A DNA stretch of 34,036 nucleotides from an uncultured Opitutia bacterium. GTDB taxonomy: Bacteria; Verrucomicrobiota; Verrucomicrobiia; Opitutales; Opitutaceae. Below the pieces are notes generated by a model that searched no databases, had not been told where the DNA came from, and saw nothing but the letters and a program-made list of their open reading frames with translations. Location: assembly GCA_903820035.1 (NCBI GenBank), contig CAIJFT010000012.1:1-34036 (forward strand), read 5' to 3'. Below, piece after piece: positions 25,139 to 33,842 of the stretch. The translations under genes and the position numbers were made by a program. Each line of letters opens with the position of its first letter. Position 1 is the first letter of the stretch.

Positions 25139-25771
25139 TCAGTTGTTATCGGATTCTTTTTTGCAGATCCAGCACTTGACGCCGATCTTGCCGTAGACGG
25201 TCAGCGCCTCAGCGAAACCGTAGTCGATATTCTCACGCATGGTGTGCAACGGGACGCGGCCCTTACGCTGCCACTCGCGACGGGCAATATCTGCACCGCC
25301 AAGACGACCGGAGCATTGAATTCGAATGCCCTCTGCGCCAATTGCCATGGCCATTTCGACGGCCTTCTTCATCGCACGACGGAAGGCTATGCGGCGTTCC
25401 AGCTGGAGGGCAACGTTCTCAGCGACGAGGGCGGCCTCAATCTCCGGCTTTTTCACCTCCTGAATATCGAGGAGAATTTCCTTACCCGTAAGCTTGGACA
25501 GCTCCTCCTTGATTTTTTCAATTTCCTGTCCCTTGCGCCCAATTACGATGCCTGGACGTGCGGTGTAAATCTTTACACGGACACGATTAGAAGCGCGTTC
25601 AATGAAGATACGCGGGACGGAGGCCTGCTTTAACTTCTCCATCAACTTTGACCGTATGATCTGGTCTTCGAGGAGTAGTTTGCTGAAATCCTTCTTGCCC
25701 GCGTACCAGCGGGACTGCCAGTTGCGGCGGACGGCGAGACGGAAGCCGATCGGGTTAGTTTTTTGGCCCAT
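25139..25771 (-). CDS. rpsC: 30S ribosomal protein S3
   Basis: The 210-residue protein lines the mRNA entry tunnel and has helicase activity with S4 and S5. The N-terminal KH domain is visible with the GxxG loop in [13 protein letters not shown], and the C-terminal domain has [25 protein letters not shown]. The start [14 protein letters not shown] is diagnostic. It follows rplV by nine bases. Confidence 0.98.
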   Translation of the reverse strand: MGQKTNPIGFRLAVRRNWQSRWYAGKKDFSKLLLEDQIIRSKLMEKLKQASVPRIFIERASNRVRVKIYTARPGIVIGRKGQEIEKIKEELSKLTGKEILLDIQEVKKPEIEAALVAENVALQLERRIAFRRAMKKAVEMAMAIGAEGIRIQCSGRLGGADIARREWQRKGRVPLHTMRENIDYGFAEALTVYGKIGVKCWICKKESDNN

Positions 25772-25780
25772 GGAAGTAAA

Positions 25781-26125
25781 TTACGAGTTGGAATTGCCGT
25801 CCGAGAGAACGATACGAATATGGGACATCTTTTTACGCCTAGGCATCGCTGTACCGCGAGCACCTGCCTTGAAGCGTTTTAGCACGGGTCCATTCTCGAT
25901 AATTGCACTCTTTACGGTCAGCGTATCAGCAGAAAGGTTATTGTTGTTCTCCGCATTCGCGATGGCGCTCTTGAGTGTCTTGGCAATGAGCTTTGCTGAC
26001 TTGCGCGGGACCAGCATGAGGTACTCTACGGCATCCGCGGCCTTACGGCCTTGGATCGTGCGGGCGACTTCGCGCACTTTCTTGGGTGACATCCGCGCGT
26101 AGCGGGTGAGGGCTTGAACTTCCAT
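25781..26125 (-). CDS. rplV: 50S ribosomal protein L22
   Basis: The 114-residue protein lines the nascent-peptide tunnel. Conserved parts are RYARMSPKKVREVARTIQG, SAIANAENN and the hairpin-loop region GARGTAMPRRKKMSHIRIVLSD. An unusual small gene and an 83-base spacer with two hairpins separate it from rpsS, its normal immediate neighbour. Confidence 0.98.
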   Translation of the reverse strand: MEVQALTRYARMSPKKVREVARTIQGRKAADAVEYLMLVPRKSAKLIAKTLKSAIANAENNNNLSADTLTVKSAIIENGPVLKRFKAGARGTAMPRRKKMSHIRIVLSDGNSNS

Positions 26126-26141
26126 GATGGTGGTGAGGATT

Positions 26142-26184
26142 CCGAAATTGATTTCGGCGATAGTAACGTGACGAAAATCACGTT
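26142..26184. promoter_or_regulatory. Tandem hairpins between the secreted-protein gene and rplV
   Basis: CCGAAAT/ATTTCGG (26142-26148 with 26151-26157) and AACGTGA/TCACGTT (26165-26171 with 26178-26184) are two perfect 7-bp stems in an 83-base spacer. No T-run follows on the minus strand. They may be mRNA processing or regulatory structures around the inserted gene. Confidence 0.45.
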
Positions 26185-26208
26185 CTACCCTTTAGTTATT
26201 TTTCTGAG

Positions 26209-26538
26209 TTAAGATTTGAGAACTTTGATGGTCGCGGCGTCGCCTCGATGGATAGACTCGCTAGCACCAACTTTGAGAATCAGCGCGGCGCCGCAAGAGG
26301 GACGTAGTTCCACGAGCAGCACTTCGGCAATTTCGGAGCCATCGCGGGAAAGGCGACAAACCATTCCCTGTCGCAGCCCAGCGTTGTAGCCCTGATTGAT
26401 CAGAACGATATCTGCCGAATGGATGGACTGTACCCCGAGGACTTCGGCAACTACCGGCGACTTTGCCGCTGAAGTTGGGGTAAACCCGACCAGAGCGGTA
26501 AGCGCAAGAACACTGCCAAATGTAAAACGACGCAGCAT
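26209..26538 (-). CDS. Small predicted secreted protein inside the S10 operon
   Basis: The 109-residue protein has an N-terminal signal peptide (MLRR, hydrophobic core 5-20, likely cleavage after TSA at residue 24). Its mature part is a short beta-rich domain: DIVLINQGYNAGLRQGMVCRL, then GSEIAEVLLVEL, then a late IHRGDAATIKVL. The pattern of a hydrophobic strand, a Gly-Leu-x-x-Gly-Met turn and a final GD resembles small beta-barrel domains like the C-terminal domain of flagellar FlgT and related envelope proteins; this is only a resemblance. Two Cys (61 and 82) could form a disulfide outside the cytoplasm. It lies between rpsS (20 bases upstream) and rplV, on the same strand, so it should be co-transcribed with ribosomal genes. 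No Shine-Dalgarno is seen. Function unknown. Confidence 0.75.
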   Translation of the reverse strand: MLRRFTFGSVLALTALVGFTPTSAAKSPVVAEVLGVQSIHSADIVLINQGYNAGLRQGMVCRLSRDGSEIAEVLLVELRPSCGAALILKVGASESIHRGDAATIKVLKS

Positions 26539-26558
26539 AGAGGTCGGATCTGGAAACT

Positions 26559-26834
26559 TTAAATTTCCTTCCGAGTCATGCCACCGTGCGCCTTAAAGAT
26601 GCGTGTCGGTGAGAATTCACCGAGCTTGTGGCCAACCATGTTTTCGGTGACGTACACGGCGATAAACGCCTTGCCGTTATGGACGCTGAACGTATGGCCG
26701 ATGAAATCGGGCGTAATCGTTGAACGACGGGACCAAGTTTGGATCGGCTTCTTAGCGCCGGCCTTCGCAGCCTTCTCGATTTTTTCGAGCAGGTGGTAGT
26801 CGACGAAAAAACCTTTTTTGATGGAACGTGCCAT
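26559..26834 (-). CDS. rpsS: 30S ribosomal protein S19
   Basis: The 91-residue head protein shows [36 protein letters not shown] and the end [11 protein letters not shown]. It contacts S13 and the A-site region. It directly follows rplB, as usual, but is separated from rplV by a foreign small gene. Confidence 0.98.
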   Translation of the reverse strand: MARSIKKGFFVDYHLLEKIEKAAKAGAKKPIQTWSRRSTITPDFIGHTFSVHNGKAFIAVYVTENMVGHKLGEFSPTRIFKAHGGMTRKEI

Positions 26835-26852
26835 GGTACGAAAGGTGCGGGG

Positions 26853-27719
26853 TTACTTCTGACCGCGCGGCTTGCGGCCGTTGTGGTGTACAATGATCTG
26901 TGAGTTCGAGGTCTTCGAACGACGGCGGGTCGGGAAGCCTTTGGCAAGTTGTCCCCATGGGGAAACAAGCTGCTGACGACCGCCACCACCCTTTGACTTA
27001 CCCTGACCACCACCGTTGGGATGGTCTACCGGGTTCATCGCCATACCGCGCACAGTCGGCCTCACGCCGAGCCAGCGCTTGCGGCCAGCCTTACCGAGGG
27101 ACTGTTGATTATGGTCTCCATTGCCAACTTCGCCTATGGTGGCTCGGCATTTTGCGTTGACGTAACGCAGCTCGCCAGAGGGCATTTTGAGCGTCGCGCG
27201 ATTGTCCTCAATCGCTACCAACTCAAGACCGGCTCCGGCTGAACGCGCTACTTGAGCGCCGCGTCCAGGAAGGAGTTCAACACAGTGGAGAAGTGTTGAA
27301 GGTGGGATAATCGACAGCGGAAAGTTATTTCCGATATTGAAATCGTTCGTGGTGGCCTTGTCGGACGCGAATACGGTATCGCCAACCTTCAGCCCCTTAG
27401 GCGCAAGGATATAGGCTTTGTCACCATTCGTGTAGGCGATCAGGGCAAGATTCGCAGTACGATTAGGATCGTATTCTAGCGCCTGAACCCGGGCCGGCAT
27501 GTCGCGAACATCGCGACGAAAATCAACGATACGATACAGCTGCTTATGACCACCACCACGATGACGGGACGTTACGCGACCGTAGACGTTACGACCACCA
27601 GACTTGTGCTTGCTCTCGGTGAGAGCGCGCTGGGGTCGCTCCTTGGATAGCCCGACCTGCTTATTGAGCGAGGTGAAGCGGCCTGAGGGCGTAAGCGGAC
27701 GAAATGAATGAATTGGCAT
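26853..27719 (-). CDS. rplB: 50S ribosomal protein L2
   Basis: The 288-residue protein is essential for the peptidyl-transferase centre and intersubunit bridge formation. Conserved motifs are SGGRNVYGRVTSRHRGGGHKQLYR, LLPGRGAQVARSAGA, and the catalytic-region loop RGMAMNPVDHPNGGGQGKSKGG with its key His in VDHPNGGG. CGGAG lies eight bases before the ATG. It lies between rplW and rpsS. Confidence 0.98.
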   Translation of the reverse strand: MPIHSFRPLTPSGRFTSLNKQVGLSKERPQRALTESKHKSGGRNVYGRVTSRHRGGGHKQLYRIVDFRRDVRDMPARVQALEYDPNRTANLALIAYTNGDKAYILAPKGLKVGDTVFASDKATTNDFNIGNNFPLSIIPPSTLLHCVELLPGRGAQVARSAGAGLELVAIEDNRATLKMPSGELRYVNAKCRATIGEVGNGDHNQQSLGKAGRKRWLGVRPTVRGMAMNPVDHPNGGGQGKSKGGGGRQQLVSPWGQLAKGFPTRRRSKTSNSQIIVHHNGRKPRGQK

Positions 27720-27746
27720 TGGGATGTCTCCGTTGGGTCGGCGGCG

Positions 27747-28028
27747 TTAGACGAGTTCGATTTTATCGCCAGCCTTCAGCGTCACGATCGCCTTCTTATA
27801 ATCGGAGCCAACGCTGGGTTGGCCCTGCCGGCTCTTCTTGTTCTTTCCGCGGTAGGTCTGCGTGTTAACGCGACGCACGGAAACTTTGAAGGTCTTTTCG
27901 ACAGCCTCGGCAATCTGATGCTTGTTGGCGTGTCCAAAAACCTCGAAGGTGTACTGGCCCAGTTCCGACGAGAGCTTGTTGGACTTCTCAGTCAATCTGA
28001 CGAGTTTGAGTATCTTGTCGGCTTGCAT
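27747..28028 (-). CDS. rplW: 50S ribosomal protein L23
   Basis: The 93-residue exit-tunnel protein is the docking site for trigger factor and SRP. The TEKS start, the central NKHQIAEAVEKTFKV and the loop VNTQTYRGKNKKSRQGQ match L23. Its ATG shares one base with the rplD stop (TAATG), and GGAGG lies nine bases upstream inside rplD, a clear coupling arrangement. Confidence 0.97.
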   Translation of the reverse strand: MQADKILKLVRLTEKSNKLSSELGQYTFEVFGHANKHQIAEAVEKTFKVSVRRVNTQTYRGKNKKSRQGQPSVGSDYKKAIVTLKAGDKIELV

Positions 28029-28663
28029 TAGTTTTTACCTCCGTTGACGCGGGCGATGATGGCATCCAGCGCCTTGGTGCTAACGATAATCTTGGCGTAT
28101 TGAGCCAGATCGAGGGTATTGAGCTTTGCGGCTTCTTGGAGGTAAACACGCTCGATGTTGCGAGAAGCCAAGGCGGTCGCGACAGCAAAAGGAGCATCAA
28201 CCAAGAGAACGCGCCCTTTGGGCGCGATGCGCTCAACAACTGCGTCCATCGCCTTGGTCTTCGTGGCTTTTGAATCGAACGAATCGATTACGGCAAGCTC
28301 GCCAGCAGAGGCGCGGTCGAAGAGCGCGCGGCTGAAAGCGAGCTGCTTTACCTTGTCATTTATTTTCTTGGAGTAATCGCGGGGCTTAGGTCCAAAGACC
28401 ACGCCACCCCCAACCCACAGCGGAGAGCGGATCGAACCAGCCCGGGCACGACCTGTGCCCTTCTGGCGCCATGGTTTTTTACCGCCGCCACGTACTTCAC
28501 CACGTGTTTTCGTGGAGTGTGTGCCTTGGCGGTTGTTGGCGTTGATGGCAACGATAACTTCCTTGACGGCCTGAAGGCCCTTGTCGCCCTCGAACGTGGG
28601 AATGCTGGCGAAATCCTTTTCGCTGCTCGTCTTGCCGTCGGAACTAAAAACGGTGAGTTTCAT
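28028..28663 (-). CDS. rplD: 50S ribosomal protein L4
   Basis: The 211-residue protein reaches into the exit tunnel with the loop [31 protein letters not shown]. In Escherichia coli it also represses its own operon by binding the leader. The C-terminal Rossmann-like part is normal. AAGGAG lies ten bases before the ATG. Confidence 0.98.
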   Translation of the reverse strand: MKLTVFSSDGKTSSEKDFASIPTFEGDKGLQAVKEVIVAINANNRQGTHSTKTRGEVRGGGKKPWRQKGTGRARAGSIRSPLWVGGGVVFGPKPRDYSKKINDKVKQLAFSRALFDRASAGELAVIDSFDSKATKTKAMDAVVERIAPKGRVLLVDAPFAVATALASRNIERVYLQEAAKLNTLDLAQYAKIIVSTKALDAIIARVNGGKN

Positions 28664-28677
28664 GTCTGCTGGTCTCC

Positions 28678-29397
28678 TTATTTCTTGGCAGCGGGTTTGG
28701 CTGCGGGTTTAGCCGCGGCCTTGTCAGCCTTTACCGGTACGGGGGCCGGGGTCGGGAGCGCCCACTGGCCCTTGATGGCCTTGCGGACAATGACATCGTC
28801 GCCATTGGCACCAGGAATCGCACCCTTTACGAGGATAAGATTCTTTTCGGCGATGACCTTAACAATCCGAAGGTTTTGAACGGTGCGTTTTTCGCTACCC
28901 ATGTGCCCAGGCATCGACTGATTTTTCCATGTGCGGCCGGGCGTCTGCCTCATACCGATAGAGCCGATACGCCGATGGAACATGGAACCGTGGGTGGCGG
29001 GACCGCCAGCGACGCGAAAACGCTTCACCACGCCTTGAAATCCTTTTCCCTTCGTGATGCCAATGACATCGACCAACTGGCCTTCAGAAAAGGAGGTCGC
29101 GTTAACGATATCACCTACATTGAGGGTCGGGGCATCAACGAGGCGGACCTCGGCGAGGACGCGCGGAGCGTTTTCGAGGCCGGCCTTTTTGGCATGGCCG
29201 ATTTCGCCGGCGGCTGTATTCTTTTCCTTTTTGAGGGAAAAGCCAAGCTGGACGGCATTGTAGCCGTCAATAGCGACAGTCTTGACCTGGACCACAGAGC
29301 AGGGTCCGGCTTCGACTACGGTGACGGGAACGAGCACGTTTTGCGCGTCGTATACCTGCGTCATGCCGAGTTTCTTACCTAAAATTTCAGAGATCAT
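28678..29397 (-). CDS. rplC: 50S ribosomal protein L3 with Ala/Lys/Pro tail
   Basis: The 239-residue protein reaches the peptidyl-transferase centre. Conserved parts are ILGKKLGMTQVYD, GITKGKGFQGVVKRF, the loop GGPATHGSMFHRRIGSIG and GRTWKNQSMPGHMG, which contains the usual methylated Gln site. Residues 214-239 form an extra tail of Pro/Val followed by Lys-Ala-Ala-Lys-Pro repeats ending in AAKK. The 152-base spacer upstream, after rpsJ, is rich in inverted repeats and may be a regulatory leader. Confidence 0.97.
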   Translation of the reverse strand: MISEILGKKLGMTQVYDAQNVLVPVTVVEAGPCSVVQVKTVAIDGYNAVQLGFSLKKEKNTAAGEIGHAKKAGLENAPRVLAEVRLVDAPTLNVGDIVNATSFSEGQLVDVIGITKGKGFQGVVKRFRVAGGPATHGSMFHRRIGSIGMRQTPGRTWKNQSMPGHMGSEKRTVQNLRIVKVIAEKNLILVKGAIPGANGDDVIVRKAIKGQWALPTPAPVPVKADKAAAKPAAKPAAKK

Positions 29398-29549
29398 AGG
29401 CTAAGCGGTAGGTGGAAAATTTTCCGTTTAACGGACCTACTTTAGCGAGGGGCTTGGCGGTGCCGATTGGCACACAAGCAACTGCTAACTGTAGAGTGAA
29501 GAAATCCGGGTGCGGATTTTAGCTTCGTTCGCGGGTTGATGGTTTGAAC
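29398..29549 (-). promoter_or_regulatory. Structured rpsJ-rplC spacer, possible ribosomal-protein leader
   Basis: This 152-base spacer is much longer than most others in the cluster. Its stems are GTAGGT/ACCTAC (29408-29413 with 29435-29440), the perfect palindrome GGAAAATTTTCC (29414-29425) overlapping TCCGTTTAACGGA (29423-29435), GTGCC/GGCAC (29460-29464 with 29469-29473), and AAATCC/GGATTT (29502-29507 with 29514-29519). Several are mutually exclusive, as expected for a switch or protein-binding leader. No consensus promoter is obvious. Confidence 0.45.
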
Positions 29550-29858
29550 TTAGACGTTGATGGTAATATCAACGCCCGAGGGGAGATTGAGCTTCTTGAG
29601 CTCATCGACTGTCTGCGCGGTCGGCTCGATGATATCGATAAGACGCTTGTGGGTACGGGTTTCGAACTGCTCCATCGACTTCTTATCGACATGCGGGGAG
29701 CGGTTGACCGAGAGCTTTTCGATTCGAGTAGGCAACGGGATCGGGCCGGAGACCCGAGCGCCAGAGCGTTTTGCGGTTTCGACGATATCCTGCGCGGATT
29801 GATCGATAACGCGATAATCGAAGCCCTGTAGTTTGATGCGAATTCGTTGGCCTTTCAT
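29550..29858 (-). CDS. rpsJ: 30S ribosomal protein S10
   Basis: The 102-residue head protein, also called NusE, takes part in antitermination complexes. The motifs [31 protein letters not shown] and [35 protein letters not shown] are diagnostic. It follows fusA directly. The tuf gene that often sits between fusA and rpsJ is missing. Confidence 0.98.
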   Translation of the reverse strand: MKGQRIRIKLQGFDYRVIDQSAQDIVETAKRSGARVSGPIPLPTRIEKLSVNRSPHVDKKSMEQFETRTHKRLIDIIEPTAQTVDELKKLNLPSGVDITINV

Positions 29859-29878
29859 GGCGAAAAAAGAACGGAGGA

Positions 29879-32074
29879 TTAAGTGCGAGCGGGGGCTTTC
29901 GAGGAAGTCTCGACGATTTTGGCGAGGAGCGAGTTCGGAACCTGCTCAAAGTGTGAGGGAGTAATACCAGCGCTGGCGCGGCCCTTGGAAAGTGAGCGGA
30001 TATCAGTCACATAGCCGAAGAGCAACTCAAGCGGAACAAAGGCATTAATGATGCAAGCGCCGTTCTTATTCTCCATGCCCTGAATTTGACCACGGCGACG
30101 GTTGATGTCACCCATTAGATCGCCCTGATATTCCTCGGGAGTCGTAACCTCGACACCCATGATAGGCTCGAGTAAGATCGGATTGGCCTTTTTCATGGCT
30201 TCCTTGAAGCCAAAGATACCAGCCATCTTGAAAGCGAGTTCGGACGAATCGACCTCATGAAAGGAACCGTCAACGATGCGGATGATCGCGTCGACAACCG
30301 GGTAACCCGCGACTACACCGTTGTTACAGCCTTCGAGGATGCCTTCGGTCGCCGGCTTAATGAATTCCTTTGGAATAGATCCGCCAACAATCTCGTTAAC
30401 AACCTCGACGCCCTTGCCCTTTTGATTCGGCTCGATTTTGACGACAACGTGACCGTACTGGCCTTTACCGCCAGACTGGCGGATGAACTTTCCTTCAGCC
30501 TCTGCGAGCTTAGTGATTGTTTCGCGGTAAGCGATCTGAGGTTTCCCAGCAGTGGCCTCAACCTTGAACTCGCGCTTCATACGGTCACGGATGATATCCA
30601 GGTGAAGTTCACCCATGCCAGCAAGAATGGTTTGGCCGGTATCGGGGTCAGTCTTGACCCGCAGCGTAGGATCTTCTGCCACCAGCCGCTGCAAGGCGGT
30701 GCCCATCTTTTCCTGATCGCCCTTGGTGTTCGGCTCGATCGACATCGAGATAACAGGCTCAGGGAAAGAGGGCGGCTCCAAGCGAATGTCGAAATCGTCG
30801 TCGCAAAGGGTATCACCGGTGATGACATCTTTTACGCCAACAACAGCGCAAATATCACCAGAGTACGCCTTTTCAATTTCTTCGCGCTCGATCGCGCGCA
30901 TCAGTACCAATCGGGATACACGTTCAGAACGGCGGGTCCGCGGGTTGTAGACTGCCGTGCCTTTATTCAGAATGCCGGTGTAAACACGGAAGAATACCAA
31001 ACGACCAACGAATGGATCGTTCCAAAGTTTGAACGCAAGACCAGCCATCTTGGCTTTGTCATCTACGATTGCCGCAACTTCCTTACCGTCGCTGTCCTGG
31101 CCAAACATCGGGGGAACGTCGATCGGGTTCGGGAGGTAGTTAACCACACAATCAAGCAGTCGCTGGACACCCTTCTTCTTAAAGGCGGAACCGGGTACAA
31201 CCCCCGTAAACTTAAGTGAAATTGTCGCTTTGCGCACGGCGAGCATCAGCTCTGGGGTGGTGATCTCAGCGCCACCCAGATATTTCTCGGCAATCGTGTC
31301 ATCGAAGTCAGAAACCGCCTCGATCAACTTATCGCGGTATTCTTTAGCCAGATCCAGCATCTCCTCCGGGATCGGCATGGTTGTCGGGTTGAGTCCCAAC
31401 TGGTCGTTGGGATTTTCCTCGAAGGAATAGGCCAAATTCTGAACCAAGTCGATCAGACCCGTAAAATTCTCTTCCTTGCCGATGGGCAGAAAAATCGGGT
31501 GGGCGTTGGCCTTGAGCTTCTCGCGCATCTCCGAGACGGCGCGGAAGAAATCGGCACCAGTACGGTCCATCTTGTTGATGAACGCGATGCGTGGAACTTT
31601 ATACTTATTTGCCTGGCGCCAGACGGTTTCAGATTGTGGCTGCACACCGGCAACCGCGCAAAACACTGCTACCGCTCCGTCGAGCACGCGGAGCGAACGC
31701 TCAACTTCGGCGGTGAAATCGACGTGCCCTGGGGTGTCGATAATGTTGATGCGCTGCTTGATTCCCTTCCAAGGGCCCCAAGACGCATTCCAAGCGCAGG
31801 AAATGGCGGCGGCGGTAATAGTGATTCCGCGCTCGCGCTCCTGTTCCATCCAATCGGTCACAGTGGTTCCCTCATGGACTTCACCCATCTTGTGGACAGC
31901 GCCAGAGTAGAAAAGAATCCGCTCGGTCGTCGTCGTCTTGCCGGCGTCAATGTGCGCGGCGATGCCGATATTACGCGTCCACTCCAATGGGAAAGGACGT
32001 TCCTTCGAGTTGACCGGAGAAATCTTAGCCTTGTCGTTGACGACAGTAATGACAGGTGCGGGGACGGAAGACAT
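29879..32074 (-). CDS. fusA: Elongation factor G
   Basis: The 731-residue translational GTPase drives tRNA-mRNA translocation and ribosome recycling. GTPase motifs are visible: [14 protein letters not shown] (P-loop), DTPGHVDF (G3) and NKMDR (G4). EF-G domain II-V sequences such as GMGELHLDI and the domain IV loop region follow. The ATG at 32074 is chosen because the upstream GTG at 32119 lies inside rpsG. An N-terminal stretch of about 30 residues before the G domain ([20 protein letters not shown]...) is longer than usual. Confidence 0.97.
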   Translation of the reverse strand: MSSVPAPVITVVNDKAKISPVNSKERPFPLEWTRNIGIAAHIDAGKTTTTERILFYSGAVHKMGEVHEGTTVTDWMEQERERGITITAAAISCAWNASWGPWKGIKQRINIIDTPGHVDFTAEVERSLRVLDGAVAVFCAVAGVQPQSETVWRQANKYKVPRIAFINKMDRTGADFFRAVSEMREKLKANAHPIFLPIGKEENFTGLIDLVQNLAYSFEENPNDQLGLNPTTMPIPEEMLDLAKEYRDKLIEAVSDFDDTIAEKYLGGAEITTPELMLAVRKATISLKFTGVVPGSAFKKKGVQRLLDCVVNYLPNPIDVPPMFGQDSDGKEVAAIVDDKAKMAGLAFKLWNDPFVGRLVFFRVYTGILNKGTAVYNPRTRRSERVSRLVLMRAIEREEIEKAYSGDICAVVGVKDVITGDTLCDDDFDIRLEPPSFPEPVISMSIEPNTKGDQEKMGTALQRLVAEDPTLRVKTDPDTGQTILAGMGELHLDIIRDRMKREFKVEATAGKPQIAYRETITKLAEAEGKFIRQSGGKGQYGHVVVKIEPNQKGKGVEVVNEIVGGSIPKEFIKPATEGILEGCNNGVVAGYPVVDAIIRIVDGSFHEVDSSELAFKMAGIFGFKEAMKKANPILLEPIMGVEVTTPEEYQGDLMGDINRRRGQIQGMENKNGACIINAFVPLELLFGYVTDIRSLSKGRASAGITPSHFEQVPNSLLAKIVETSSKAPART

Positions 32075-32093
32075 GGGCAGAGGAACCGAAAAA

Positions 32094-32567
32094 TTACCAG
32101 CGGAGGTGGGCGAAGGCACGATTCGCCTGCGCCATTTTGTGGGTGTCTTCCTTCTTCTTCACGACGCTGCCTGTGTTATTATAGGCGTCGATAATTTCAG
32201 CGGCGAGGGCTTCCTTCATCGGAATACCCTTGCGGTTCGAAGCGGCGTCTACGATCCAGCGTAGCGCCAGCGATTCCTGACGCTCAAAGGAGATCTCAAC
32301 GGGCACCTGATATGTTGCACCACCCACACGGCGGCTCTTTACTTCGAGGCGGGGACGGGCGTTTTCAAGTGCGCCAAGCATCAAGTCAACCGGATCGCCC
32401 TTTTCGAGCTTCTCGGACACCTTCTCAAACGCGCCGTAGACAATGCGCTGTGCAATGTTTTTCTTGCCGCTCTTCATGATGACATTGACGAGGTGGGCAA
32501 CCAAGGGGCTGTTGTAGCGACTGTCGGGTACAACCTGACGTTTTTCGGCTCTGTGACGACGTGACAT
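32094..32567 (-). CDS. rpsG: 30S ribosomal protein S7
   Basis: The 157-residue head-nucleating protein shows [36 protein letters not shown], the YQVPVEI strand and [13 protein letters not shown] at the end. In Escherichia coli it also represses the str operon. It sits between rpsL and fusA as in the canonical order. Confidence 0.98.
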   Translation of the reverse strand: MSRRHRAEKRQVVPDSRYNSPLVAHLVNVIMKSGKKNIAQRIVYGAFEKVSEKLEKGDPVDLMLGALENARPRLEVKSRRVGGATYQVPVEISFERQESLALRWIVDAASNRKGIPMKEALAAEIIDAYNNTGSVVKKKEDTHKMAQANRAFAHLRW

Positions 32568-32595
32568 GGCGAGATTCGGTTAAAAGAACGGTTGC

Positions 32596-32976
32596 TTACT
32601 TGGCGGCCTTCGGGCGCTTGACGCCGTACTTAGAGCGGGAGCGGCGACGCTTCTCGACGCCAGTTGCGTCAAGGGTGCCGCGAACGATATGATAGCGAAC
32701 ACCGGGGAGGTCCTTCACACGGCCACCGCGCACGAGCACAATCGAGTGCTCCTGCAGGTTGTGGCCCTCGTCGGGAATGTAAGAGATGACTTCGTTGCCA
32801 TTGGTGAGACGAACTTTCGCGACCTTCCGGATGGCGGAGTTCGGCTTCTTCGGGGTGCGGGTCATCACCTGCACGCAAACACCGCGGCGGAAGGGATTAC
32901 CGGCCAAAGCGGGAGACTTTGACTTGGTGGTCACCTTGCGGCGGCCTTTGCGCACGAGTTGATTGATGGTCGGCAT
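32596..32976 (-). CDS. rpsL: 30S ribosomal protein S12
   Basis: The 126-residue decoding-centre protein starts at the ATG at 32976 ([15 protein letters not shown]). The upstream open frame to 33198 has no resemblance to S12. Conserved features are the [11 protein letters not shown] loop with Lys43 and Lys44, and the [13 protein letters not shown] loop with Asp89, the methylthiolation site of RimO. Streptomycin-resistance substitutions are not present at Lys43. It is the first gene of the run. The bases before its ATG are pyrimidine-rich, with no Shine-Dalgarno. Confidence 0.98.
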   Translation of the reverse strand: MPTINQLVRKGRRKVTTKSKSPALAGNPFRRGVCVQVMTRTPKKPNSAIRKVAKVRLTNGNEVISYIPDEGHNLQEHSIVLVRGGRVKDLPGVRYHIVRGTLDATGVEKRRRSRSKYGVKRPKAAK

Positions 32977-33553
32977 ACGAGGAAGGAGGAAACGTGAGAG
33001 TGGTAAGTGACGAAAAGGGGACGACGCTACCTTGCGCCGAAAGCGGGGCAAGCACTTTTTGGCGAAAAGTAGAGGAAGCTGGAGAAATCGGCGGTAAAGA
33101 CAGTGTCGCGGAGGCAACATCTCCACCGGTGGAGCCGGTGATGCGAGCGACGGACGGAAAAGAGAGGTCAATAGTCGGGAGCGCCGGGGAGATAACAAGC
33201 CGGAACTGACATGCCGGTGAATAAATCGCGTGGGTGGAATTTCCCTCGGTTATCCAGCGTCGACTGACTAAACACCGCGTTTGAAGACATGCGCTAGGCC
33301 TCGCGCACGCTAGATTAGCCGCGGTCGATACGGGCTTTGAATCGAGTCCTGCGTAGCCCGGCGCGCCGAGCACTCATCGCGGGGCACGGAACAAAGGCTC
33401 AGACGCATACCAGCCAGTGGAGAAAGACGGCAGGAGATCATTACGCCTAGCGGCTTTCCTTGAGGATTTGCGGTTGACCAACAGAACACGCTGACGTTTT
33501 TTGGCCGTTCGTCCAATTGGTGGCTGTCTTAAACGACGGTCCGCCGGTAACTC
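32977..33553. other. Gene-free upstream region of the str operon
   Basis: This 577-base stretch between rpsL and tRNA-Ser holds no convincing gene; the long antisense and extension frames have random composition. It should contain the promoter and leader of the minus-strand ribosomal run and the promoter of the plus-strand tRNA. I found no confident -35/-10 pair. The main structure is the 14-base perfect palindrome at 33121-33134. Confidence 0.55.
33121..33134. promoter_or_regulatory. Perfect 14-base palindrome upstream of rpsL
   Basis: CTCCACCGGTGGAG is a perfect palindrome 145 bases upstream of the rpsL start. It could be an operator or a leader hairpin. Function is unknown. Confidence 0.3.
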
Positions 33554-33643
33554 GGAGAGGTGGCAGAGTGGTCGAATGCGCGCGCTTGGAAAGCGCGTGT
33601 AGGTGAAAGCCTACCGGGGGTTCGAATCCCTCCCTCTCCGCCA
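33554..33643 (+). tRNA. tRNA-Ser (anticodon GGA)
   Basis: The 90-base sequence folds as a class II tRNA: acceptor stem GGAGAGG (33554-33560) with CCTCTCC (33633-33639), D arm, anticodon loop TTGGAAA with anticodon GGA at 33588-33590, a long variable arm (GTAGG/CCTAC stem) typical of Ser, T arm with GGTTCGAATCC, discriminator G and encoded CCA at 33641-33643. It reads UCC and UCU codons. Confidence 0.97.
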
Positions 33644-33842
33644 GTTCCCGCATCTGCACACGGACCGGAAATGTTGGCCGATGCCAGAATCGTTGCACAG
33701 AAGCGGCTCTGTAGCGCCTCCGAGCTTCCCTCTGATTCGCCAGCTTCGTTCTCGGGCTAATTTTCCTCAAGAGGCTGGGTGCGCCTCGGCCATGCACTCG
33801 CCCTTGTCATCCGAACCGACACTCCTCCACGCTTGCGCGCAC

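Noticed and set aside
32977-33373. Longer S12 or a separate gene upstream of rpsL
   Set aside because: The frames are Ser/Pro/Arg-rich without domain features, and S12 starts canonically at 32976.
33473-33501. Possible tRNA-Ser promoter with a TTGACC box
   Set aside because: The box has no acceptable -10 partner at 16-18 bases (only a T-run), so it is not called.
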